The notes beneath the pieces are model-generated. The model was not told where the DNA came from. It saw only the letters and a list, made by a program, of their open reading frames with translations, and searched no databases. Source: an uncultured Collinsella sp. (GTDB lineage: Bacteria; Actinomycetota; Coriobacteriia; Coriobacteriales; Coriobacteriaceae). From it: DNA of 6,938 bases. A program made the translations under genes and the position numbers. This document shows, piece after piece, positions 1 through 5,219 of the stretch. Every line of letters starts with the position of its first letter. Position 1 is the first letter of the stretch. The stretch spans positions 1 through 6,938 of the forward strand of contig CABMPS010000103.1 of assembly GCA_902388545.1 (NCBI GenBank), written 5' to 3'.

Positions 1-22
1 ATAAGTAACCCTCTTTAAATTG

Positions 23-202
23 AGGTTTAATACTTTTCCCGAGAAGTGAACGAGCTTATTTGGACCCCCGGAGCATCCACACTTTTTGACGTTAAAACCG
101 CAGGATTCCAGCAGCAAAACCGCAGGAAACAAGTCCCTAAAAGTGTCGATGTTTCGGGGGTCCAGTCTGACTCGTTCACTTCTCGGGAAAAGTATTAAAC
201 CT
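23..202. repeat. Long inverted repeat / 66-nt-arm hairpin
   Basis: Bases 23-54 are the exact reverse complement of 171-202 (32 of 32). The symmetry continues inward without any bulge. After a six-base unpaired stretch (55-60 against 165-170), 61-70 pairs perfectly with 155-164, and 71-88 pairs with 137-154 with only two mismatches (78/147 and 87/138) and two G-U pairs. The arms are therefore 66 nt with a 48-nt apical loop (89-136). The element lies 39 bp past the stop codon of the minus-strand nuclease-like gene. It is far longer than an intrinsic terminator and lacks a clear U-tract. I see no flanking target-site duplication and no recombinase gene. It could be a palindromic mobile element (MITE-like), a structured RNA, or an invertible segment; the sequence alone does not decide. 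Confidence 0.9.
94..127. repeat. Two direct copies of a 12-mer in the hairpin loop
   Basis: The 12-mer AAAACCGCAGGA occurs at 94-105 and again at 116-127, 22 bp apart. Both copies fall in the unpaired apical loop of the long hairpin. Two identical single-stranded motifs in a loop could be a protein- or RNA-binding site, or simply an ancient duplication. No function is assigned. Confidence 0.85.
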
Positions 203-241
203 GGATATATGGCCGCTAATTCTAACCCCCTGTTACCGCCC

Positions 242-1345
242 CTACCAATACTGATGCGCATCGATAACGGCTTGCCAGAGCCAAAATCGCTTCGTTTCGG
301 CACGCGCATGGGCAAAATATCGCTGCTCTGCACTCATCGCCTTGTTAAAGATGGGGCGCTTATTCCGATGCAGCTTCCGTCGGATGCGTTCGCACAGCCG
401 AACGAGCTTGTCGTAGTCATTTGCTTGGTCGGTTGTCACCGTAAAATACGCTACTCCCTCAAGCAGTTCCAACTCGTTGCGGCGCTCGGCATCCTTGTGG
501 ATCTTCTCGCGGCCGTCATGAATGGCATCGCTGTCGTAGTCGACCATCGCGGTCAGCACCTCTGGCAGCAGCCCGGCCTTTACTTTATCCCTGCCCACCT
601 CGACTTTAGCCGTAAGCGTAATGTCGGGCGTGCGCTCCAACACGCGCAGTTTGCGCTCGCGCCCATCGTTGAGTCCATCGCGAATGAAAGCCTTCTTGTT
701 GAGCTCGGCCTTGCCCAATGCATACCCGCCGTAGCGCGCAGGCAGCGACATAAACATGCACAGCCCCGACTCCCTCGGAGAGCGCGACCCCTCGTTCACA
801 TATGCAAGCAGCGCCTTTGCTTTCGCAAGCCCCCTCACCTTTGGGGACGCCTCGATATAAGCCGCAATGAGCTCCTTGGTCGTGAGCCTGCCATCGCGCA
901 TGCCCCCATCCCTGCCTGTCACCCCGCCGGGAGCAAGGTTGTCCAGCCGATAGTCCGATGTCATGGCATAGCCGGCATAGATGGCCTCGACTGCAGAGCC
1001 GTCGTGCGCAGCCTGCACAAACGCCAGCTCGGGAGCGCACACGTACGCATCCAGGCCGCCCATCCAGTGGCCCAGCGAGATAAACGAACCCGCCGGGAGC
1101 TCGTTGGTGCAGAGATGCGTCTTAACATGTTTGCTCCGCCGACGGTCGGCGCGCGACGGCACCAGCAAATCCAGCGTTTCGACCCCTAAATCATAGCGAT
1201 CGATAAACTCCTGCGCCTCTTGGTCCAACAGCGCGCAGGCGCCTGCAATCGACACGACCTCTGGTTCCGAATCCCCAAATCGAGGGTTCGGGATGTGCGC
1301 CAAAAGCGCCAACGCAGCGTTATGTGAAACGATAAAGTAGCTCAT
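242..1345 (-). CDS. AbiEi-like / Vsr (DUF559)-like nuclease-fold protein
   Basis: A 367-residue protein, predicted cytosolic, with no signal peptide or membrane segment. Residues about 55-115 (LDLLVPSR... to ...APELAFVQAA) resemble the C-terminal part of AbiEi-type proteins, where a 'tsPErtllD'-like motif closes the domain. Residues about 187-310 resemble the Vsr/DUF559 branch of the PD-(D/E)xK nuclease fold: SPRE at 189-192 would supply the helix glutamate, VDYD at 268-271 corresponds to the usual 'vEyDG', H276 follows, and KDAERRNELE at 284-293 corresponds to the usual 'D..R...L' helix. These domain names come from motif recall, not a search. Family members of this build are common in actinobacteria and are largely uncharacterised, so DNA cleavage is inferred. 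The ATG at 1343-1345 has no Shine-Dalgarno sequence, but an extended -10 box ends six bases upstream, which supports this start and leaderless translation. The C-terminal 55 residues (after about 312) are rich in Arg, Lys and aromatics. Confidence 0.8.
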   Translation of the reverse strand: MSYFIVSHNAALALLAHIPNPRFGDSEPEVVSIAGACALLDQEAQEFIDRYDLGVETLDLLVPSRADRRRSKHVKTHLCTNELPAGSFISLGHWMGGLDAYVCAPELAFVQAAHDGSAVEAIYAGYAMTSDYRLDNLAPGGVTGRDGGMRDGRLTTKELIAAYIEASPKVRGLAKAKALLAYVNEGSRSPRESGLCMFMSLPARYGGYALGKAELNKKAFIRDGLNDGRERKLRVLERTPDITLTAKVEVGRDKVKAGLLPEVLTAMVDYDSDAIHDGREKIHKDAERRNELELLEGVAYFTVTTDQANDYDKLVRLCERIRRKLHRNKRPIFNKAMSAEQRYFAHARAETKRFWLWQAVIDAHQYW

Positions 1346-1351
1346 GGCGCG

Positions 1352-1360
1352 AAGATAGCA
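1352..1360 (-). promoter_or_regulatory. Extended -10 promoter, probably leaderless
   Basis: On the minus strand these bases read TGCTATCTT, an extended -10 (TGn followed by TATCTT). Six bases separate it from the ATG of the nuclease-like gene, so transcription would start at or next to the A of the start codon. No purine-rich ribosome site precedes the ATG. No good -35 is seen at the usual distance, as expected for an extended -10. Confidence 0.55.
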
Positions 1361-1513
1361 CGCGCGTCGGCAGCCGCTGGCGGTCCCGCTAAGTTTTCGG
1401 CAAACGACCGGCGGTTTTTAGCCGCAGCGCGTCCAAAATGTTCATTCGTCGACGTCTAGCTGCAAATCCGTCAAGCTTTTGGCAAGGTTGCCGCTCAACT
1501 GACCAAAAGCTGA

Positions 1514-1537
1514 CCATTTGCTTGCCCATTTGCTTGA
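1514..1537. repeat. Tandem repeat, two units of 12 bp
   Basis: CCATTTGCTTGC is followed directly by CCATTTGCTTGA: two 12-bp units differing only at the last base. The repeat sits in the divergent intergenic region. It may be a protein-binding site or slippage-derived; its role is unknown. Confidence 0.75.
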
Positions 1538-1676
1538 CGGCACCCCCTCGCCAAAATGCTCCGCGACTTCTCGGACGGCCAAAGCATCCGTCCAGCGACC
1601 GCACGCCATGACCGCCGTCGCCTCGCAAAGACAGCACACACCACCGGCCACCTGCGCAAACACGGCAAATCCCTGC

Positions 1677-1726
1677 CACATGCATCGAGCGCCCGCCGCT
1701 GGGGTATCCTTGGAGCACATGCATCG
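1677..1726 (+). promoter_or_regulatory. Putative promoter bracketed by 11-bp direct repeats
   Basis: The 11-mer CACATGCATCG occurs at 1677-1687 and 1716-1726, 39 bp apart. Between them lies TATCCT (1705-1710), a plausible -10 that would place the transcription start near 1717, just ahead of the ribosome site at 1737-1743. The upstream repeat overlaps the -35 position and the downstream one overlaps the start site, the arrangement expected of a repressor operator. The half-palindromic core (ATGCAT) is consistent with a dimeric binder. This is inference from position and repetition only. Confidence 0.4.
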
Positions 1727-1748
1727 CAAGCCGCACAAAGGAGCCGCC

Positions 1749-2447
1749 ATGCGCACCGAGCTCGATGTTCCCTTTTCGCACAAAGACGAGGCTAAGGCCC
1801 TGGGCGCCAAGTGGGACCGGACCAAGAAGATCTGGTACGTGCCCGATGGCGTCAACCCCGAGCCCTTTGCCGCGTGGCTGCCCGGCGTGGATCGCTCCAA
1901 CCCCAGCGCGCCCTACATCTACCTGGTACTGGGCAAGCGCGAGTGTTGGAAGTGCCACGGGCAGACGACGGTCGCGGCCTTTGGCGTTCCGTATCGGGTG
2001 GACGAGGACTCGAGCAGCATGGCTGCGCCCAGCGCTGCGCTCGCCATGGACGACGTGGGCCACATCGCGATCGACACCGCCCGCGCCAACGCCATAGCCA
2101 TCGTCCCCGCGCTGGGCTGCGTGCCGGCCGAGATCCGCGACTACCTGCGCGAGCGCTGCGGCTACAAGCCCACAACGTCGCGCACCACCAAGACCGTATC
2201 GCTCGCCAGCACCTGCACCGGCTGCGGCGCGCTGCAAGGCAGCCATTACCTGTTCGAGGAGCCTACGTCGCCGTTTGCGCTCACGGCCATCAACAAGCTG
2301 CCCGCGCTGGAGTTCGTGCGCGTGGAAGTCGCCGGCGTCTATGGCATCCCCGCCAGTCAGAGCAACTTTGACCAGGCGCTCTTCACCTGGGCACGCGATC
2401 ACCACACCCAGTTTCACAAGACCCTGTGCGAGGGGATTTACCTGTAG
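1749..2447 (+). CDS. DUF5710-domain protein with two CxxC pairs
   Basis: A 232-residue protein starting at ATG 1749. AAAGGAG lies at 1737-1743, five bases before it, which excludes the longer frame open from 1518. Residues 1-45 match the DUF5710 pattern: 'LDVPFSHKDEAKALGAKWD', then a 'KxWYVP' segment and a 'PFxxWL' ending. This short domain is known mainly from plasmid primase/TraC-like and other DNA-associated proteins; its biochemical role is not established. The remainder carries C66/C69 (CWKC) and C156/C159 (CTGC), spaced like two halves of a zinc-binding site around a 90-residue insert. There is no signal peptide or membrane helix. The gene is visibly richer in G and C than the secreted-protein genes of the window. 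It is monocistronic: divergent from the nuclease-like gene and followed after 25 bp by a hairpin. Substrate and partners are unknown. Confidence 0.85.
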   Translation: MRTELDVPFSHKDEAKALGAKWDRTKKIWYVPDGVNPEPFAAWLPGVDRSNPSAPYIYLVLGKRECWKCHGQTTVAAFGVPYRVDEDSSSMAAPSAALAMDDVGHIAIDTARANAIAIVPALGCVPAEIRDYLRERCGYKPTTSRTTKTVSLASTCTGCGALQGSHYLFEEPTSPFALTAINKLPALEFVRVEVAGVYGIPASQSNFDQALFTWARDHHTQFHKTLCEGIYL

Positions 2448-2472
2448 GGCATCTTATAAGGCAGAAACGGCT

Positions 2473-2536
2473 GAGCGTGGAAAATCTCCCGTTTTTGACA
2501 GCCCTTCAGCCCAAAAACGGGAGATTATCCACGCTC
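2473..2536. terminator. Bidirectional hairpin between convergent genes
   Basis: Bases 2473-2496 pair with 2513-2536 over 24 positions with one mismatch (A2482/A2527) around a 16-nt loop. A few further G-U-rich pairs extend the base (2469-2472 with 2537-2540). It lies 25 bp past the stop of the plus-strand DUF5710 gene and 41 bp past the stop of the minus-strand zinc-ribbon gene, the usual place for a shared bidirectional terminator. The plus-strand tail has only a short T run (2539-2542), and the minus-strand tail is weak. The stem is longer than most terminators, so a dispersed palindromic repeat is an alternative. Confidence 0.6.
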
Positions 2537-2577
2537 GGTTTTCGATCGTCCAAAAATCCTCGCTCGCCATCAGGCAA

Positions 2578-2859
2578 TTAGGTGTCCGCATCGTCATAGG
2601 TAATGGCGCATCCACAGGTCGGGCATTGCTGAGGATAGACCGGGAGGCGCAGGCCCGTTCGAACCCGCGGGTCGGTGGCGTGCTTATCGCGGGCATCGAT
2701 GAAGGTGATGTCTAGGCACGGAAGGTCTGTACCGCAGCAAGGACAGGGCAGACAGATTTGGCTGCAGCTGGCCTCGATGAGCGGAAATAAGCTCCGATCC
2801 ATCAAAACGCGCGGTAAGTTACCGTATGCGCCGCGCGCGATATCGCTTCGCCATCCCAT
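2578..2859 (-). CDS. Small zinc-ribbon protein, hypothetical
   Basis: A 93-residue protein with nine cysteines (32, 36, 39, 41, 42, 48, 79, 82, 84). The pairs C39-x2-C42 (followed by G) and C79-x2-C82 (followed by G) form a typical zinc-ribbon with a 36-residue spacer; the other cysteines may be structural. The ATG at 2857-2859 is preceded by a purine-rich AAAGGGGAG, a good ribosome site. It lies 118 bp downstream of the HNH endonuclease gene on the same strand, so the two may be co-transcribed, although the gap could hold its own promoter. I do not recognise the family. Nucleic-acid binding or a structural zinc role is possible but not shown. Confidence 0.7.
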   Translation of the reverse strand: MGWRSDIARGAYGNLPRVLMDRSLFPLIEASCSQICLPCPCCGTDLPCLDITFIDARDKHATDPRVRTGLRLPVYPQQCPTCGCAITYDDADT

Positions 2860-2977
2860 GGTCTCCCCTTTCCTGTTTTACCTGTTGAGAAGAGGATGGC
2901 AGGATCGTGCGGCTCTCGTTGCGGCGCGACGCGATCCGATCAATCGACATGATTGGGTTGCGACGGGCCACGCCCAG

Positions 2978-4060
2978 CTAATACGGAGCAACGGCTTCCG
3001 CCCGGCGCCGCGATTCCGAGAAATCAAACTCGGCACGATGAGCCTCGAGGAATCGAGCGTTGGGACGCAGGCGATGTTCGTCCGGCTCACGCAACACCGA
3101 CCCTGCAAACGCCGCATAGTCCGTATGCCGCAGAAGATACGACCCGCAAAGTTGATAGTCGCCACGCACCAGCTCAAACGAAATCAAATGAGCATCGAAC
3201 AGCGAGTGCAAGTCACGGCGCAGCAGAATACCGTTGCTGACAACTTGCGACTTGGGACCCGAGTAGTTCTCGATATGCGCGGCCTCGAGAGCTTCATCCA
3301 CATTGCAGCCCGAGACGGCACATCGACCGGTATAAGCCTCAAAAAGCTGATTGCGAAAACGCTGCTGGCCGATTCGCTCGCGACGCAACGCATAACGGAC
3401 CTTTTCATCGTCGCTCGCTGGAGTGCCGGAAAACTCCGCCGCGACCGGAGCGTCCTTCATGTAGCTCATATCAGGGAAGAAACGCGCATCGGGTCCGCCC
3501 TTGTGGACGGGACCGTGCAGCACAAACCAGCTGTTCTCGGGCTCGTAACGCTCAACGAACGCTAGGCCCAGCACTTTGTAGCCGGCGCTCGTTGCAAAGA
3601 ACACGCCAACGGGAACGCCGCACTCCATGCAGTTGATCATCTTTTGGTTGTAGTCCTGGTCGCGCCAGTTTTCGACCGAAGCACTTTGCGACGAGTACTT
3701 GAGCACCCACGTGCCGTCCTCAAGATAGAGCGGCGGAACATCGGGGTAGGCGCCGCGCTTGGAATTGTGCACCGAAAGGGCGAAGGTCTTTTCGCGCGGC
3801 TGATTAACGCGCCCGCGACCAGGCCAAAAGATGCCCGAATCGCGCGACACCGGAAAGAGCTCAGAATCAATCGTCAGGCGAAAGGGATATTGAGGGCTAT
3901 CGGCATTGGTGCGATGCGGGAGTTTGTCCCATAGGCCGCCACGCTGCTCCTCGCGCAAGAACCATTCCCAAGCCTGAACATATTCGGACGGCACAACGCT
4001 GCAAGCGCGGTCGAAACTCGGCCGAGCAATCAGCGGAACACTAGAAGCAATGCCGTCCAT
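2978..4060 (-). CDS. HNH_2-type endonuclease with large N-terminal domain
   Basis: A 360-residue protein. The ATG at 4058-4060 is preferred because GGAGG lies six bases upstream; a GTG ten codons earlier lacks such a site. The C-terminal domain (about 227-295) matches HNH_2 (PF13391-type): 'RRERIGQQRFRNQLFEAY', then C247-x4-C252, AAHI with H262, N276-G277, and RRDLHSLFD with H285. These would be the zinc- or metal-binding and catalytic positions. The N-terminal domain (about 55-185) includes 'FALSVHNSKRGAYPDVPP', 'EDGTWVLKYSSQ' and 'VPVGVFF...YKVLGLAFVE..WFVLHG', and resembles the N-terminal region of other stand-alone bacterial HNH restriction-like proteins, possibly an SRA-like base-recognition module. 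No methyltransferase is adjacent, so a type IV (modified-DNA) restriction enzyme is the most reasonable hypothesis. Cleavage and specificity are inferred. Confidence 0.85.
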   Translation of the reverse strand: MDGIASSVPLIARPSFDRACSVVPSEYVQAWEWFLREEQRGGLWDKLPHRTNADSPQYPFRLTIDSELFPVSRDSGIFWPGRGRVNQPREKTFALSVHNSKRGAYPDVPPLYLEDGTWVLKYSSQSASVENWRDQDYNQKMINCMECGVPVGVFFATSAGYKVLGLAFVERYEPENSWFVLHGPVHKGGPDARFFPDMSYMKDAPVAAEFSGTPASDDEKVRYALRRERIGQQRFRNQLFEAYTGRCAVSGCNVDEALEAAHIENYSGPKSQVVSNGILLRRDLHSLFDAHLISFELVRGDYQLCGSYLLRHTDYAAFAGSVLREPDEHRLRPNARFLEAHRAEFDFSESRRRAEAVAPY

Positions 4061-4090
4061 AAGGAACCTCCAGGAAGAACAGTTCTTCAC

Positions 4091-4121
4091 ATTATCGCCG
4101 ACCCCGAGCGATATGCGACAA
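4091..4121 (-). promoter_or_regulatory. Weak candidate promoter of the HNH gene
   Basis: On the minus strand GATAAT (4091-4096) resembles a -10, and TTGTCG (4116-4121) could act as a -35, though with a long 19-bp spacer. It sits about 30 bp upstream of the preferred ATG and downstream of a strong terminator, so a promoter is needed hereabouts. The exact boxes are uncertain. Confidence 0.3.
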
Positions 4122-4143
4122 AGTGCTTCCAGCAGACAGCCAC

Positions 4144-4179
4144 AAAAAAAGGGGCCGCTTCAATCGAAGCGGCCCCTTT
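4144..4179 (-). terminator. Strong intrinsic terminator
   Basis: An 11-bp GC-rich stem (4151-4161 with 4166-4176) with a four-base loop, extended by A-T pairs at its foot, is followed on the minus strand by seven T (complement of 4144-4150). It lies 25 bp past the stop of the secreted-protein gene 4205-5149 and insulates it from the downstream HNH gene. Confidence 0.93.
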
Positions 4180-4204
4180 AGGCAGTTTAATTGTTGTCTT
4201 GCCT

Positions 4205-5149
4205 CTACTTAGAGTCAGGCACGATGCCGACCAGGCTAACCGTTACATCGAAGGTCGGACTTCCTTCACCAACATCGAGGCCGGACATGTTCTGACAATC
4301 GCTGTCAGTGCCTTCCATCCAAATGACAACCTTGAAGTTTGTCCCGCTGTAACCAACATGAGCGAGCATCTGAGCGTCGCCCGTCGGCTTTACGTAGGAG
4401 TCACCGCTTCCAGTTGCTCCCCAGTTTTTACTGTTCTGGTCAATCATATTGCCACCGCACACATGGGCATAGGACGGCGCCATGGTCACCGAGAGGCTGT
4501 CGGGATTCACGCAACTCCAGCCTTCGGTAGCAGAAACATCGTTTCCCTTGCCTGTCGGAAGGACCGGAGCATAAACAACCTTGAGCTCGTCATTAATCAG
4601 CAGACCAACACGAAGGCTGCCTTTGATTTTGTCAAACCAATCTTTCGAAGCGCCTTCCGACGCAGTCACAACAACGGGACCGTTCGAGCTGCTGTTGTCG
4701 AGATAGACGTCAGCCTCGCCAGTCTGGTTAATCGTGTAGAGCGTATATTCCGCCATCGTATAGGCGTAATAAGTCTCGGTATCTCCCTTGAGCGTATAGG
4801 AACCCTCAAGCTGCTTAGAAATCGTTGCCTTCTGGTAACCACTCACATCTGTACCATTCCATGATTTTGGTACAAACCAGCTATGGGCATCGTCCGTGGA
4901 AGACGGACTGATCTCATGGCCAGTGCTTGCGGCGGTCGTCTGATGATCGCTACCGTCATGAATGGCATTTGGGCCGGACGCAATTTGGAGGACCATGCCG
5001 TTTGCCTGGGCGCTAACGGTACTGGTGGTGCCGTCAACCTTTGTGTTTGAAACGAACCAGGCATACGTTGCAGAGCCAAGCGCAACCGCTGCCATAACGA
5101 CTGACAAGGCTGCGATCGCAAGCTGCTTTTTCATCTGCTTAACGCTCAA
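4205..5149 (-). CDS. SipW-type secreted protein (TasA/camelysin-like), second of pair
   Basis: A 314-residue exported protein. The TTG start at 5147-5149 is supported by AGGAGG at 5157-5162, seven bases upstream; the later ATG (codon 6) has no comparable site. The signal has a short basic region (K4, K7, K8), a hydrophobic stretch (about 10-27) and the SipW-dependent-type junction 'GSATYAWFVSN', with cleavage expected after A30. The mature part is rich in Ser, Thr, Gly and Asp, and includes 'WMEGTDSDCQN' (277-287) near a beta-rich C-terminus. The three cysteines are at 213, 231 and 285. There is no LPxTG motif or C-terminal membrane anchor. Family knowledge: such proteins are processed by a SipW-like signal peptidase and form surface fibres or matrix (TasA) or metalloprotease-like camelysin. 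No peptidase gene is visible here. It follows a paralogue, separated by a hairpin terminator, so expression probably depends on read-through. A protease role seems unlikely, as I see no HExxH. Confidence 0.88.
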   Translation of the reverse strand: MSVKQMKKQLAIAALSVVMAAVALGSATYAWFVSNTKVDGTTSTVSAQANGMVLQIASGPNAIHDGSDHQTTAASTGHEISPSSTDDAHSWFVPKSWNGTDVSGYQKATISKQLEGSYTLKGDTETYYAYTMAEYTLYTINQTGEADVYLDNSSSNGPVVVTASEGASKDWFDKIKGSLRVGLLINDELKVVYAPVLPTGKGNDVSATEGWSCVNPDSLSVTMAPSYAHVCGGNMIDQNSKNWGATGSGDSYVKPTGDAQMLAHVGYSGTNFKVVIWMEGTDSDCQNMSGLDVGEGSPTFDVTVSLVGIVPDSK

Positions 5150-5156
5150 CGGAAAT

Positions 5157-5162
5157 CCTCCT
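5157..5162 (-). promoter_or_regulatory. Ribosome site deciding a TTG start
   Basis: The minus strand reads AGGAGG seven bases before TTG (5147-5149). This consensus site makes TTG, rather than the ATG five codons further in, the start of the 314-residue secreted protein. It lies only 11 bases past the upstream terminator stem, so the folded hairpin and the ribosome site are close enough to influence each other. Confidence 0.85.
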
Positions 5163-5165
5163 CTC

Positions 5166-5201
5166 TAAAGAAAAAGGCGGGGGACACCTCTCCCCCGCCT
5201 T
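5166..5201 (-). terminator. Intrinsic terminator between the two secreted-protein genes
   Basis: An 11-bp GC-rich stem (5174-5184 with 5191-5201) and six-base loop are followed on the minus strand by TTTCTTTA. It begins 18 bp past the stop of gene 5220-5996 and ends just upstream of the ribosome site of gene 4205-5149. The U-tract is interrupted by a C, so it may be a partial terminator that lets some transcripts through to the second gene, or a 3'-end stabiliser of the first message. Confidence 0.85.
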
Positions 5202-5219
5202 GTTTAGCTGCTTATCCCG

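Larger units (their letters stand above)
1346..1748. other. Divergent intergenic region, no firm gene
   Basis: This 403-bp stretch separates two divergently transcribed genes and carries both promoters. It contains a 12-bp tandem repeat (1514-1537), a 9-bp inverted repeat (AGCTTTTGG at 1474-1482 against CCAAAAGCT at 1503-1511), and two 11-bp direct repeats close to the plus-strand gene. The plus-strand frame open from 1518 does not look like protein before the ATG at 1749. A minus-strand frame ending at 1442 could encode about 55 residues from an ATG at 1607-1609, but it lacks a well-placed ribosome site, so it is not called as a gene. Confidence 0.6.

Noticed and set aside
94..127. CRISPR array
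   Set aside because: Only two 12-bp repeats 22 bp apart inside a hairpin loop, with no further units and no cas genes.
23..202. Classic invertible promoter (phase-variation switch)
   Set aside because: Perfect outer inverted repeats fit, but the inner sequence is also largely palindromic, no convincing promoter lies in the loop, and no recombinase gene is seen. Kept only as one hypothesis.
23..202. Insertion sequence with target-site duplication
   Set aside because: No transposase frame lies between the repeats, and no matching direct repeat flanks 23 and 202.
86..1189. 367-residue plus-strand open frame
   Set aside because: It is antisense to the nuclease-like gene, its product has no recognisable motif and many Arg/His/Pro, and its start lies inside the long hairpin. 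The minus-strand frame shows family motifs.
1518..1748. Upstream extension of the DUF5710 reading frame
   Set aside because: The 77 extra residues look non-coding, and AAAGGAG five bases before ATG 1749 places the start there.
1389..2417. 342-residue minus-strand open frame
   Set aside because: It is a high-GC shadow of the DUF5710 gene: Gly/Arg/Val-rich, with no domain pattern, while the plus strand has a clear domain and ribosome site.
2675..3565. 296-residue plus-strand open frame
   Set aside because: It is antisense to the HNH and zinc-ribbon genes, has no ribosome site and no domain pattern.
4199..4864. 221-residue plus-strand open frame
   Set aside because: It is a shadow of the secreted-protein gene on the other strand, which has a signal peptide, ribosome site and terminator.
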